Positions 24,141-36,040 are shown, counted from the stretch's first letter. The stretch is DNA of 64,000 nucleotides from Mya arenaria (GCF_026914265.1 NC_069136.1:15837225-15901224); one strand, 5' to 3'. Translations and numbers: made by a program. Notes: a model not told the origin generated them from the letters alone.

Positions 24141-24690
24141 GGTATTTTTTATCTTTGCCCGTGGGCAAGATAAGAAAAACAGCATGGCCAAATATTTGGA
24201 TCTACTTATCAGGAATGGGGGAAGTTAAAGGCAACATAAGAAATAACAGCATGGCCAAATATTTGGATCTACTTATCAGGAATGGGGGAAGTTAAGGGCA
24301 ACATAAGAAATAACAGCATGGCCAAATATTTGGATCTACTTATCAGGAATGGGGGAAGTTAAGGGCAACATAAGAAATAACAGCATGGCCAAATATTTGG
24401 ATCTACTTATCGGGAATGGGGGAAGTTAAGGGCAACATAAGAAATAACAGCATGGCCAAATATTTGGATCTACTTATCAGGAATGGGGGAAGTTAAGGGC
24501 AACATAAGAAATAACAGCATGGCCAAATATTTGGATCTACTTATCGGGAATGGGGGAAGTTAAGGGCAACATAAGAAAAAACAGCATGGCCAAATATTTG
24601 GATCTACTTATCAGGAATGGGGGAAGTTAAGGGCAACATAAGAAATAACAGCATGACCCAATATTTGGATCTACTTAACTGGAATGCGGG
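24141..24690. repeat. 67-bp tandem array, about 8 copies
   Basis: Unit contains AAGGGCAACATAAGAAATAA, CAGCATGGCCAAATATTTGG and ATCTACTTATCAGGAATGGG. Its core (TTGGATCTACTTATCAG) and the preceding TTGCCCGTGGGCAAGATAAG also form the palindromic element at 44887-45020, so the array looks like an amplified piece of that mobile element. The last copy is diverged and runs into G10. Confidence 0.9.
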
Positions 24691-24749
24691 GGGGGGGGGT
24701 GTTAGTCTATTGTAACATGTCTTCATATAAAGAGTCCAATAATCATGTG

Positions 24750-25295
24750 TACTTCGTTTAAGTGACATAGGTGAAGACTGTTTTAAGCCTTGTTGTTTAT
24801 CTCGTTTAAGTGACAAAGGCGAAGGCTGTTTTAAGTCCAGGTGTTTATCTCGTTTAATGAAGGTGAAGGTTGTTTTAAGTCTTGGTGTTTATCTCGTTTA
24901 AGTGCCATAGGTGAAAGCTGTTTTAAGTCTTGGTGTTTATCTCGTTTAAGTGACATAGGCGAAGGCTGTTTTAAGTCTTGGTATTAATCTCGTTTAAGTG
25001 ACATAGACGAAGGCTGTTTTAAGTCTTGGTGTTTATCTCGTTTAATTGACATAGGTGAAGGTTGTTTTAAGTCTTGGTGTTTACCTCGTTTGGGTGACAT
25101 AGGTGAAGGATGTTTAAGTCTTGGTGTTTATCTCGTTTGGGTGACATAGTTGAAGGCTGTTTAAAGTCTTGGTGCTTATCTCGTTTAAGTGATATAGATG
25201 GAGCTGTTTAAGGTCTTGGTGTTTATCTCGTTTAAGTGATATAGATGAAGGCTGTTTTAAGTATTGGTGTTTATCTCGTTTAAGTGACATAGGCC
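24750..25295. repeat. 48-bp tandem array, about 11-12 copies
   Basis: Unit TCTCGTTTAAGTGACATAGG / CGAAGGCTGTTTTAAGTCTT / GGTGTTTA with many substitutions and small indels; copies are more diverged than in the neighbouring 67-bp array. Confidence 0.85.
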
Positions 25296-25404
25296 AATCT
25301 CAACTGTTTCTTTAAATCTACAAGCACACAAATAAGTGATACACTTCTTGTGGTGTACATTGGCAACATAATAAGAGCAAACTTTGAAAAAAAACCCAAG
25401 TTAG

Positions 25405-25418
25405 TGGTAGCAGTAGTA

Positions 25419-25488
<70 letters not shown>

Positions 25489-25535
25489 TGGTAGCAGTAG
25501 CAGCAGCAGCAGCAAAAAAGAAGTAGCAGTAGATT
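25405..25535. repeat. (AGT)n / (AGC)n microsatellite
   Basis: More than 25 AGT triplets with AGC interruptions. Poly-Leu and poly-Tyr ORFs on minus are translation of this tract. Confidence 0.95.
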
Positions 25536-25539
25536 AGCA

Positions 25540-26029
25540 GCAGTAGAAGTTACAGTAGTAGAATATGTTTCAAAATCTTTTAAAGGTGGCCAGTCTACTT
25601 CTTGCCCTGACGCCTCTTTGTAGGCGTTCGTGTCAATACAGACACAGAAACACGTCAATATAAGGCGTTATTCCCGTGTTCGTAATGTTAACGTCCATTT
25701 CTTACAATTAATGTTTTGTTTCACACAGGAAACGCCAAAAAAGTGCAACAAGAAAATATTTAGGTTAAAATGTTTGTTTGGGTAACTCGAGCATTTATTA
25801 ATAACGATATTTTAATGTATATATTTTCTGCCTTGGCCGTTCCAGTAAAGGTCATAAGCCCGTTCGAGGCATCCTTAGTAACGTACTTATTGTACGATCG
25901 CCTTTTGGAACCGATATTTGAGAACAGCTATTTTGAAACCAATTTTCGTAGTCAGTGTAGGCAAAGTTGATTTGATTTTGTTTGTAAACAAGAGCTGTCA
26001 CAGAGACAGCGCACTCGACTATTCCGCTG
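25540..26029. other. Between arrays, no supported gene
   Basis: A coding-like stretch on minus (25560-25658; NAYKEASGQEVDWPPLKDFE) has no good splice site at both ends, so it is noted but not called. Open stretches of 66 and 79 codons at 25770-26091 overlap on opposite strands without motifs. Confidence 0.35.
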
Positions 26030-27180
26030 CTTTTCAGTGTAAGGATTGAAAAGTTTTGGCGAAACATGCATGGACCACTGTAAGATTTCAATGCAATAAA
26101 TGATGTGCGGAGATATTAACATAAATGTGGTTACATGCAAAATTTTAACCAGAAGTGTGATAATAAAGGGCCATTATTTGCCAAAAAAAACAGTTATCTA
26201 ACTTGGTTATTCAATAAGGTTGGGTGGTTGAATACCATTGTATAAAGTCTCAATGCAATACATCAAGTAGTTGCTGAGATATTATCCTATGTGTGCTTAC
26301 ATGCAAGACCTTAACCAGAGTTATCTTACTTGATTAAGTAAGAAGGTTAAATGGTTGGGAGCCTGTGTGTAAAGTTTCAATGCAATACATGATGTATTCG
26401 CTGAGGTATTGACTTAAAAGTGGTTACATGCAAACCCTTAACCAGAATTTCTATGTCGAATAAAAAAGGGGCCATTTTTTGAATTTAATGCAAACTAGAG
26501 TTATCTTATTTGGTTATTTAAGTAGATTGGACGGTTGACTACCATTTTATAAAGTCTCAATGCAATACATCCAGTAGTTGCAATACATCCAGTAGTTGCT
26601 GAGATATTAAGCTATGTGTGCTTACATGCAAAACCTTAACCAGAATTTCTAAGTCAAATAATAAAAGGCCCATTATTTGCATTATATTCAAAAAAGAGTA
26701 ACCATACTTCATTAATTTAGTAGGTTATATAGTTGGGAAAACATATCTAAAGTTTCAATGCAATACATGATATATTTGTTGAGATATTGACTTAAATGTG
26801 GTTAAATGCAAAACCTAAACCAGCATTTCTAAGTCGAATAATAAAGGGCAATTATTTTGCATTAAGTGCAAACTGGAGTTATATTACTTGATTAATTTAG
26901 TAAGTTGGATGGTTGAGTACCATTGTATCAAGTCTCAAAGCAATACCTCAAGTAGTTGCTGAGATATTAACCTATGTGTGCTTGCACGCTAAACCTTAAC
27001 CAGATTTTCTAAGTCAAAAAATAAAGGCCTATTTTTTGCATTAAATGCAAACTAGAGTTATCTAACTTGGTTAATTAAGTAGGTTGGATGGTTGAGTACC
27101 ATTGTATAAAGTCTCAATGCAATACCTCAAGTAGTTGCTGAGATATTTACATATGTGTGCTTAACCAAGGGGTGACGCGG
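26030..27180. repeat. About 180-bp tandem repeat, six to seven monomers of two subtypes
   Basis: Monomers carry CAATGCAATAC, GTTGCTGAGATATTA and CCTTAACCAGAATTTCTAAG. Type A (CCTATGTGTGCTTACATGCA) and type B (GACTTAAATGTGGTTACATG) alternate at about 26271 A, 26397 B, 26592 A, 26770 B, 26955 A and 27134 A. One copy has a 20-base local duplication near 26580. The tail GGTGACGCGGACGCCGACGC, then AGTATAGCTCTCCTA, looks like the 3' end of the source element. Confidence 0.8.
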
Positions 27181-27337
27181 ACGCCGACGCCGACGCTTGG
27201 GTGAGTAGTATAGCTCTCCTAATTCCTCGATTAGTCGAGCTAAAAATGTCAATTCTTTATGACACGCACTTGAATATTGAATTGAAATTAATAATCTTCC
27301 GATATTTAGTCGAACGGTCGTTGATCTGATAAACCCT

Positions 27338-27660
27338 TAGCAGGGGCGGTACAAGGATTTGACGTTAGAGGGGGCGTGCGTTATGGACATAACATTTTGA
27401 CTTGCAACCTTCCCTCAAACCCGAAATTCCTTTTGTTCAAAGTGTTGGTAGGGAGGTTTTGGGATACCCCCGACGCCCCCCCCCCCGCCCCCCCCCCCAC
27501 ACACACCCCAAAAAACAACCCAACAACTTCTGGTCCGAATAGATGCATTACGTGCTTATTTTAATCTCTTTTCTCCTATATGGAAATAAAAACTTGGACG
27601 ATTTTAGGGCGAAGGGGCGCGTGCCGGATACGCCCCTCCCCTGGATTCGCTAGTGCTTAG
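27338..27660. repeat. G/C-run element, second copy
   Basis: Begins CAGGGGCGGTACAAGGATTT and ends GGGGCGCGTGCCGGATACGC then CCCTCCCCTGGATTCGCTAG, similar to the ends of 3597-3875. Contains C-runs at 27475-27500. Ends are weakly inverted. Superfamily unknown. Confidence 0.4.
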
Positions 27661-28289
27661 GCGTAACCCCGTTTTGGGCGTAAACTGAATTTGAAAAACA
27701 TTTTTCGTAAGATCATTAATAGATACGCAGCGTTAGGTTTACCACTTTTGAAAAAGAAATTATCGTAGTTTTACTATGAATATCTGTTGCATTTTGAAAT
27801 TGCTGATGTGTGTTTTCAGACTTTGCGTGTTTTTGTAATGATTGATGAATTATTTAATATAAGTGTTTAATTGCTGTATTTGTAAGATCTGGTGCATTCT
27901 GGGCGTTCTACGGTGCTTTATTTAGTACTGGAAATGGTCAGTTTTAGGATCATGTAGTCAAGTACTCATACTGCAACTTTGGCTGATTTTTTTTTGTCAG
28001 AATCATGTGGATTTCATCTACGCACCTGAATGGTATAACCATGCTTTAATTCACTGTCATGTGTTAATTAAAAATAATAAATGCATGCAACACTGAGTAG
28101 TCACTTCAGAATTAATGCAATTTGGTTTTTATTGTCTGTTAGGCCTCTGAACAGAGTTCAGTGGGGGTATAGCGGGGGCACAAGGGCATGTGCTACCCCC
28201 AGTTGACTTTCAAATGAGCTATAGACACACAAAATACTAGTATTAACCTTTAAGTGATACCTCAACACTTAAAACGCTAGTATAAATAG
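27661..28289. other. Intergenic, no gene seen
   Basis: AT-rich. A short GC-richer piece at 28130-28200 (GTGGGGGTATAGCGGGGGCA) looks like another element end. Confidence 0.35.
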
Positions 28290-28445
28290 TCGAACCTCGT
28301 TGGCTCGAAAATATCTCGAGTCTCGAAAAGTTCGAGCCAAGCGGGATTGCTTTCCTTAAGTGTAAAGAATTCGGTCCTTTACATACACTTCGAGCCATTG
28401 AGGAATTCGAGCCAAGCGAGTCGAGCCAATTGGGTTCGACTGTAT
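28290..28445. mobile_element. Short pogo/Tigger-like MITE
   Basis: Termini AGTCGAACCTCGTTGGCTCG and GAGCCAATTGGGTTCGACTG are inverted; the element sits between TA and TA. Internal TTCGAGCCAAGCGGGATTGC recurs in the copy at 31518-31690. TA targets and CAGT(C)GAACCTCGTT-type ends recall pogo-like Tc1/mariner elements. Confidence 0.6.
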
Positions 28446-28659
28446 GCACATACAATTTTCATAAGTATATGTCCACTTTATAAGAAGTAGAAAGGTATCA
28501 ACGATTCTAAACGTGTCATTGAAAAACCTCAGTGAATTAAACGTTTTGATAATGTTTAACGATTGTGTTTTCCTCGAGCCACCACTGGAGTTATCTTTAA
28601 TCATATGGCTTATCGTTCATAGTTAACTTTATAGTTTAAACTGATTATTTATAAATGCA

Positions 28660-29036
28660 CTGTTACTCCCAAATAAGAATTACCACAACTAATACATTTG
28701 TTTTGATATAATATCCAATAGGATTAATTGATGTCCAAAACAATGGTTCATATGAAAATAACGCGTTTAATTTGAAAGAACGGTGCAGAAAACACGGTAT
28801 TCTACCTTATGAGAGGATAGAGAATCACAGCAAATCTTTTAGCATTCACCAATCATTTATTATATCTGAGCGTTTTCAGCTATTAAATACACTGTTACAA
28901 TCTTGTTATCAGTAAAAGTAAAAAAAAACTCCATTTATGCATTATTTAGTAAGTAGTTAAAGGTGTATCACTCAAAATTTATGTTTGTTATACATATGTA
29001 TGTATTGATTTTGAATAAGAGTGTCACTTTAACTTT
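28660..29036 (+). mobile_element. MITE R4, full-length copy
   Basis: Same length and content as 6962-7339 in opposite orientation, ends TGCACTGTTACTCCCAAATA and AATAAGAGTGTCACTTTAA. The best reference for the partial R4 pieces in this window. Confidence 0.65.
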
Positions 29037-29985
29037 TATAAAATAATAGTATGTTTATCAAGTATCACTGTTATTCGAATGAAATAAAATGTCGCTATCT
29101 ATAAGTCTAAGTTTCATGTCATTTTACGTTCTTTAGTCATGCAATAAAATCTTAAAATAGTTACCGGAGACACGAAGGCTTAACAAAGCATATTATTGTC
29201 TTTCTGATTAAGTATTCTGATATGTTGTGATTAATTAGAAGGTAAATACTAAGTATGTAATTGTAACCGTATTTTTCGAATTTGCAAGCATTAACATAAT
29301 GTTTTTATTTTGAGGTTTGCGTGCACAATAAATATAAAACATATCTTCTGTAAATACAAATTTTTGAAGGGTGTACTGAGAGACACATATTCTTCAACTT
29401 TTATGAACAAAAATTCTCAGATCAGTAAGTTCCTGGTTTGAATAGTTCATGGCTGTAATAATGTTTTCGTCATCAGTTTGATATGCCAAGCAACAATGCT
29501 TCACTTGTTTATAAAACATCTACCACAAACTGCATGAATTCGTTGCTTAATCAGTGTTTCCAAGTTTCACTGTTTATTTTCAAAGAATTCAGTTCGTCAT
29601 CTGAACTTGACAGCATTGGTAATCAGCGTTAAGGTAATTCATACATCATTCATACAAAAAAATGCTAACAGTAAAGTGTAATTTTATAGTTACAATACGT
29701 CAAGTATGATTATATTTTGAATTTTTTACCAATAGCTTTTTCATATAGACATCATGTTATTCAAGAAACAACACATTGCGAAATGATCATAGCAAAATAT
29801 TGTTATTTGTGTCCCCCTTTAATATATATATATTTAATAGTACACACTATTTCCTAAAGAGAAACAACACCGCGACTTACATACTTATATATGTTAATAT
29901 ATATGTACCAATGCTTGAGAAATGTTAATATGTTATCATCATATGTATTTGTATTGTGAATATCATTTGTGTTATGCACATGTCA
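29037..29985. other. Intergenic, no gene seen
   Basis: AT-rich with no supported ORF. Confidence 0.4.
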
Positions 29986-30016
29986 CTATAATAAACAACT
30001 TACTTACTTACTTATA
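29986..30016. repeat. AATAAA followed by (CTTA)n tract
   Basis: AATAAACAACTTACTTACTTA resembles the microsatellite tail of a LINE or SINE 3' end; no coding part is attached. Confidence 0.35.
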
Positions 30017-30159
30017 TCATATCATAATAACAGCGTCATAACGGTGGTACTATGTAATAGTTAGACGACATGAAGTGAATTCATTATGATTAAGAATGGG
30101 CGGAGTGAGCGTAACAAACGAGTCCTTCTTAACCATTAAGCATTCACATCGTGTTATTT

Positions 30160-30345
30160 AACTGACTTAGAATACAACCTCATTGGCTGATACATTGTCG
30201 ACGCAAAATCCGACCCAGGGAGTGTGTATAGGACGAGTGGCAGTAGGCGGACCTTAAAACACGCGCGAAAGTTGAAATTCTTAATGATTAAATCTACTAC
30301 TTAATGCTTGCCTGCAATTTCATTGGCTGAAAATGTAGGTTGTAT
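30160..30345. repeat. Inverted-repeat element ends
   Basis: GAATACAACCTCATTGGCTG near 30171 pairs with the complement of ATTGGCTGAAAATGTAGGTT and GTATTCC near 30322-30350. A small TIR element is likely; boundaries uncertain. Confidence 0.4.
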
Positions 30346-30769
30346 TCCAAACCTAGATGATATAATGGTTAATTAATATGAATTAAACATAGAACGAACC
30401 TTGATGATTATATATAAACTACACTTACACATCGTTGCGTCCTAATGATGGATGGCTTACCTTATATGTTTAATGGATATGTATGTTAATTATGTTTGCA
30501 CCTGAACAACGTAACGAAGCTGTCAAAACGGCACATAAATTTGCAATCTAAGCAAAGAGGGACGAAATACATCATTATTTTGCATATGAAATATTTGTTT
30601 GATTTAAACTGTGCATTTTATTTCCGTGAAAATTTCAAGCGTTTGTGCAAAAACAGAACTTGACAGACCACAATGACCAACCATATAAAAATTGACTCAG
30701 ATTTGTATAATGTATATCGTCTAATACCCCGTTTATTTGACGAAATTTACCCGCGGGACAATTATATAT

Positions 30770-30860
30770 ATAAAAAACCCCGCAAATACCCAGTTATCCT
30801 CTGGGGCAAAATTGCCTTATGTTTGGAATTTGGCAATTTTGCCCCGTGGGTATTTTTTTG
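30770..30860. repeat. Hairpin element
   Basis: AAATACCCAG ... GGGGCAAAATTGCC pairs with GGCAATTTTGCCCC then GTGGGTATTT. The overlapping 82- and 74-codon ORFs just read through it. Confidence 0.6.
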
Positions 30861-31517
30861 TCATAATGCCAAACCTCATTTCCCCGGGGGTATTTCGAAT
30901 TTGGTATATTTTTTCTATTAATGTTCGACATAATAACAAAAGTTTTGGAAGAAAATTGTAATTATACATTATTCAAATTCAAAAAAACTTTTTGTCGAAA
31001 ATTCCTCTGCAAAATGTTTCTAGAAATACACTGATATGTTTAAATGCTGTTCACGTCTTTTCCAAGTATTTGTTTTTCCGCGTCGAGGTATTTGCAGGTC
31101 TCCTATGAGGCTCGTGTTTATCAAAATGGAATGCTTACCTTTCAAAATGCAATGATTTAAAAACAACCGCATTCTATTAAGCATATACGTATATTTGGTC
31201 TTCCGTTAGTCTCGTATTTATCAAAATGAAATGCTTACCTTTTAATATGAATATGCACTGGTTAAAACAACCACATTATTATCAGCATACGAGATTGGAA
31301 TATACTTGGAATTAAGAATTTTTTTTTGGAAAAAACATATTTGATTTGTATTTTGTTTGTAAAACTTTCCGAACAGTTAAACGAACATAAACACATTGTT
31401 TTAACAGACTCGCACTTATTGAATTATAGGACAAAGGACTTCATATCAGTGTAGCTATTAAAATGAAATACTGGATAATGTTTAATAAAACAATTTATAA
31501 CAGTAGTACATACAGTC
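30861..31517. other. Intergenic, no gene seen
   Basis: Contains a diverged direct repeat: TCAAAATG(G/A)AATGCTTACCTTT at about 31113 and 31208. No gene. Confidence 0.4.
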
Positions 31518-31690
31518 TTACCCCGATGGCTCGAACGTTCATGGACCTACGAAAATATCTCGAGCCTCGTAAATTTCGAGCCAAGCGGGAATGCTTACCT
31601 TTAGAATAAAGAAATCGGTCCTTTGCACCCATTTGAGCCAACGAGGAATTCGAACCATGCAAGCTCGAGCCAACGAGGTTCGACCGGATA
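31518..31690. mobile_element. Short pogo/Tigger-like MITE, second copy
   Basis: CAGTCTTACCCCGATGGCTC at the left and GAGCCAACGAGGTTCGACCG at the right; internal ATTTCGAGCCAAGCGGGAAT matches 28290-28445. Confidence 0.6.
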
Positions 31691-31859
31691 ATGTATATAT
31701 GTATATATCACAAATCACTTATGATACATTTTTAATATGATTCATGTATTTTTCCAACACATGGAATATGTATAAATATGCACCTGTTGTTGGGCTAAAA
31801 CGCGTGACCGCAGATTTATTTGATAGGTGTTCGGTATGATTTTAATATATCGCATGACT

Positions 31860-32196
31860 TACTTTTTTATTTTTTGTCTTGGAACGAGCCCATTTTTGCG
31901 AAAAAAACATGAAAACAGTTATATAAGATAGCTATACATAATATATAAACAAATCAGATCGCAGATTTTTATATATAAGTTCAAAAATTGATGTTTTATG
32001 CGTTTTTAATAAACCGTTAGTAACGGTTTAAGCCATAAAACATTAATTTCCGAACGGAAATATAAAAATCTACGATCTGACTTTTGTCAACAACTTTTTA
32101 TCATTGGTTTGCAGATGTTTACGCAAAAAATGCACTTTCCAAGACAAAAATTAAAAAAAAGTTGTAAAAATGGTATATCTGTGAGAGTGCAGCTTT
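31860..32196. mobile_element. MITE R5 copy, left half replaced by an inverted duplication
   Basis: The right end CTGTGAGAGTGCAGCTTTAAG is typical. At the left the expected end is missing; instead the subterminal block (TTTTGTCTTGGAACGAGCCC) is the inverse of the block near 32125 (CACTTTCCAAGACAAAAATT). Central AAACCGTTAGTAACGGTTTA is itself palindromic. Confidence 0.55.
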
Positions 32197-32682
32197 AAGA
32201 TAATTAACATTATTTACCATATATTATAATATTACCATTTAAAATACTGTGGTAATATCTATTTCGAAGTTGTGTCGCTTCCATTGATGTAGAGAGCTCT
32301 TTTCCACGAAGCCGTATGTACGATTCGCAAATGTAACGTCTGTGACAAATGTTACTCTTCTTTGGACAAATGTTACACAATTTAAAACAAATACTACAAT
32401 TAAAATAAATGACACGATATTGTCACAAATGTTAAACGTTATCTTGCGACAAATGTTCCCAAGGCTGTGGCATTTGTAAAACCGCAAGTTTTCTTGTTTT
32501 AAATGTAATACTATTTGTCACAAATTTAACATCAAACTAAATATCAACAATATAATACCAATAAATGTACAAATATATGCGATGTTGTTAAACACTTTGT
32601 AATATATTTATCATCAATTGTTACATTTGCCACAGTTGTTACATATGAAATCCTACGTCGTGGTGGTGTGTAAGCTTACTTT
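32197..32682. other. Intergenic, no gene seen
   Basis: Many ACAAATGTTA(C/A) near-repeats (32335-32660) on both strands; low-complexity and non-coding. An 82-codon ORF on minus reads this tract. Confidence 0.4.
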
Positions 32683-32965
32683 TATTAGCACTCGGGCCTT
32701 GCTCATTCGGCGGGTGCTCCGATAAGCTTCTTAGTCCTATAAGGAGTTTGGAGCTTAAAACACAGACATGATTTTACCCTGGTTAGAGGTACCCTGGTTC
32801 TTTAACGTGTGCTACTGTATAGCACTATATAGCACTGTCACACGGGACCCCATTTAACGTCCCACCTGGAAGACAATTAGTATTGTAAAGTGGTGCGGCG
32901 GGGAATCGAACCAACGGTCAGTGTATTGATAGTCAAGTGTGTTACCACTAGACCACTAACCTGCT
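32683..32965 (-). mobile_element. tRNA-derived SINE
   Basis: On minus, a tRNA-like head (32963-32889) has box A (TTAGTGGTCTAGTGGTAACA) and box B (GTTGGTTCGATTCCCCGCCG). The body has ACACGTTAAAGAACCAGGGT, a block I remember as common in marine invertebrate SINEs, and ends near GGCCCGAGTGCTAATAAAAG. A different head from the 21.6 kb SINE. Not a functional tRNA. Confidence 0.75.
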
Positions 32966-33488
32966 AAATTCCCCTACGTTTACCTTTCGTTATATTTCGA
33001 ATTATGTAACACATTTTCAAACAGTTTCTGTCAAAATTCGCCCGAATTGACAAATTTACCCAATTCGCCACATTACGTCGTACATTAGTTTAAACGACTT
33101 TAAATTTTACATCTTGTTTCAATACGCATGCGTTGACCTGTGTGGTATGTTTACATGCACCGGTAGGTCTAGGTATTATTGACGGTAATTATCATCGACC
33201 GCAATGACACATCGTTTATGGTTCAGTCCGCCCTAAACTACCTCATCAGTGTTATCTAACAGTCGCTCGTCAACAAACTACTTGAACTGCACTATTAATG
33301 ATTTTTTGTCTATATTGCGTGTGTTTACGTGCATAAATTCAGCGTATATCATTTGTTTAAGCCCGTTTGAATAAAAAAACCCACATTTTTGAATAACTTA
33401 TGCTGGAACTATTTTAATTCAAGCTTGAACAATCTTTGCGGTTGCTATAACCAAGGTAATTGCTGTAAATGCTCGTAATTCATTGTCC
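32966..33488. other. Intergenic, no gene seen
   Basis: No feature recognised. Confidence 0.4.
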
Positions 33489-33954
33489 TTTAAAGCGACT
33501 AAACACCAGATGATGAAATTGCAAGAAAAAAAAAGAAAATTGTCAAACTATTAAATACAATCGATATCGTTGTGTACAACGCATTGAATCTTACTTACTG
33601 ATTTATCACATCGCCCACAACACATGTATCTTATTCAGTGTTTGCGTATATTTCAAATTTGAAATTTACTGGGTTTGTCTACCACGTAAATACCAGTAAA
33701 CTAGCGCCGGTATATGTATCTGCACTAATCACGTGACTTTCACATGCAAAATATACACACAATAAACTGAGTCACCATTATGAGTTGTTTTCCAAACGTG
33801 TAAACTCAGCCGAAACAACGACGAAATTATTATTTTAACCATGGAAAGTGATGTATTGTTGGCCTCGTACTAACTCTTATTGACAATTTTAAGTTTGTTT
33901 TGAGGAAATACTGTATTTGCCGAGTTTAGGACCATTAGCTGTCTAGTCCTTTAA
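33489..33954 (+). mobile_element. TIR element R1, copy without tRNA-like part
   Basis: TTTAAAGCGACTAAACACCA at the left and TAGTCCTTTAA at the right. Interior ATCGTTGTGTACAACGCATT and GTCTACCACGTAAATACCAG match 870-1163 and 47425-47919. About 466 bp, close to the 495 bp of the 47 kb copy, but the box A/B segment is not recognisable. Confidence 0.6.
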
Positions 33955-34790
33955 CTGTTAAAATTGGATCAAGGTATATGTTTACCTTTTGTATTGCTTC
34001 GATATGTCGTTTGTAAGTGTACATGCATTTTCATGAGAATATTTACATTTAATACAATACATAGACCTATGTTAAACATAAATCCCCGTCTTTGTGTTTT
34101 TGTATTTATCGCGTATGGACCTCACCTCGATTTTCACGTAATTGACACAAAAACGGCATCTATAATCTATTTTTTAGATGTTAGTGGAAACAAAGAACTT
34201 TATTTTTTGGCCTAAACGATATTAAGCCAATAAAAAATTAGATAAAATATATGGACTTTCAAATAGATTAAGCAGTTTGAGAATTGTCTTTTTTGAATAA
34301 TTGCCTTTCTATACAAACGAACTATTATAAAACTATTATTTATGATGATTGCATTTTCCAAGGCGTTTGAATACAATTATTACCTACATTTTCAGCTTAT
34401 ATGATCGCTTATAAGCGTTCAATAAGTACCAGGATTGCAGGTTAACAACTCATCAGTTAACAATGTGATTAACGAAAGCGTTGTTAAATTTTAAACGTGA
34501 ACTATTTAATGATGCGCTCACATATTTGAACTAATCAAGTACAGCTGAAAAAATCAGTTACAAATTACAAATCTCAATTACAGAAATACAGCAGATCACA
34601 AGTGTATCCATTTAACTTCTAGAGCAGTATAGATTTCATCTTAAACATCGATCTGAACAATCCTCCCATTACGTCATAATTTGATTATAGTGAAGACACG
34701 TTATAATCTAATACAACCCAATATCGGTACTGAGTGTATTTAGTCCCACGAGGGACGAGTGGGGCAAATTATAAATTGAAAAATTAAACA
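33955..34790. other. Intergenic, no gene seen
   Basis: An 83-codon ORF at 33964-34215 has no motif or splice context. Confidence 0.4.
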
Positions 34791-35015
34791 TGAAATATCT
34801 TGCTGATTTTATTTCAACTTCATCGGGTTAGCCGGCCAAGATTTGAATTGTTGAAGTAACATTTCAAACAATTGTTTTTCATCAGGACTTCAGGCGGCGG
34901 AATTGAAATATCTTGCTGATTTTATTTCAATCACGTCGGGTTAGCCGGCCAAGATTGCAAGATTGTCAAATCGATGGAAGAAGCATGACAAACAATAGTT
35001 TCTCATTCGCACTTT
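34791..35015 (+). repeat. Tandem duplication, about 115-bp unit
   Basis: TTGAAATATCTTGCTGATTT and GGGTTAGCCGGCCAAGATT occur twice, 115 bases apart, each followed by a CAAACAAT(T/A)GTTT block. Two diverged copies. Confidence 0.7.
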
Positions 35016-35061
35016 TGGTGGCGTTCCATCAGCCTTACAATCATTACAGTACCACACATTT

Positions 35062-35244
35062 TTATTTATAACAGTTTCGGCAGTAGCCAGCTGGAGGGGA
35101 AATGTTCAAAAGCTCATGTCGTTCACAAGGTTCTACGGTAAAGACTCCAGCACAACACAATTGGCATTCCCAACAGAACCTTTTAGAATAATCATTGTAC
35201 TGTAGTCCAGCAAACCCAACGATGTCAGTATATCGTTTTGCCAT
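35062..35244 (-). CDS. Small Cys-rich ORF, uncertain
   Basis: ATG to stop on minus, 60 codons. After about 20 residues it has FCWECQLCCAGVF, then PCERHELL and YCRNCYK at the C-terminus: C-x2-C-x2-CC...C-x2-H...C-x2-C, a spacing that could bind one or two zinc ions. No splice acceptor or promoter stands out, and 60 codons can arise by chance. I recognise no family. The Cys-pair density is unlike neighbouring spurious ORFs, which is the only reason to list it. Confidence 0.25.
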   Translation of the reverse strand: MAKRYTDIVGFAGLQYNDYSKRFCWECQLCCAGVFTVEPCERHELLNISPPAGYCRNCYK

Positions 35245-35924
35245 AGTAAGTGAATAGTACAGTCACTGCTGTGTGTTTTTTATTGGTTTGAAATGCTCAA
35301 AAAGCATGTACATTATTAAAGAACATGCATTCGTAATCTTCAGAAAACTAGCGCATTGCTAACCAATGTTAGACATTTGAGCTAACTAGCGTATTGCGGT
35401 TGTATACAGCATTTATAACTGTGTGAATCAGAACGATCAGAACGGGTAGTGTTCGAGTGATGCTTAAAATTTTACAAAACCGTTTTACTATCTTATCTAC
35501 ATATGAGCTCACAATTGCAATAGCAATTAAGTGATTTTTATGTTTTTGTGTTTGACATTTTGATAGAGTTTCTATCGAAGTATATTTGTTTGTTTGTTTT
35601 TTTAAAATTTTATTTCCCAAAATAAAAGCTGAAAGAGAACATATTTACATGGGATTTGTCAAGTAATCAAGTAACAAAGTGTTATTTACACCAACAACTT
35701 AAACAGTTCCTGGAGATCCCCACCCACATGAGATCCATTATTTCCATGACTTGTTATCCGCTTTTATTTTCTTAGTTCAGACAGATCTGCCATCAGGCAA
35801 ACCCAGTCGATTGGTTCTGAAATGTCCACAGGAATCTGTCCGTTCTGTTCGTTCTGGGAAGTGACATTCTTTATGGGTGATATCGGTCTCATCGTCGGTG
35901 CCACACTATGCTGTAAAGGTCAGC
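35245..35924. other. Intergenic, no gene seen
   Basis: A minus ORF at 35369-35620 is AT-driven. Nothing else supported. Confidence 0.4.
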
Positions 35925-36040
35925 TTCTTCGGTAAGGTCGGCTTTGCTGAGGTCGGCTTCGCTGATGAGGTCCGCTCAGCTGAGGTCGGCTTCGCTGATG
36001 AGGTCGGCTCAGCTGAGGTCGGCTTCGCTGAGGTCCTGAA
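35925..36040 (+). repeat. 33-bp tandem repeat, about 3 copies
   Basis: Unit GCTGAGGTCGGCTTCGCTGA then TGAGGTCGGCTCA, reading AEVGFADEVGS in one frame. It sits in an open frame from 35877 to 36227 that continues after the repeat with KQINCLRAGGIMFPTFLNN and DECRCQTQTENL. That C-terminal part looks more protein-like than the repeat, but no start, promoter or splice site supports a gene. Confidence 0.6.

Noticed and set aside
25318-25658. Poly-Leu/poly-Tyr proteins
   Set aside because: Translation of an (AGT)n microsatellite.
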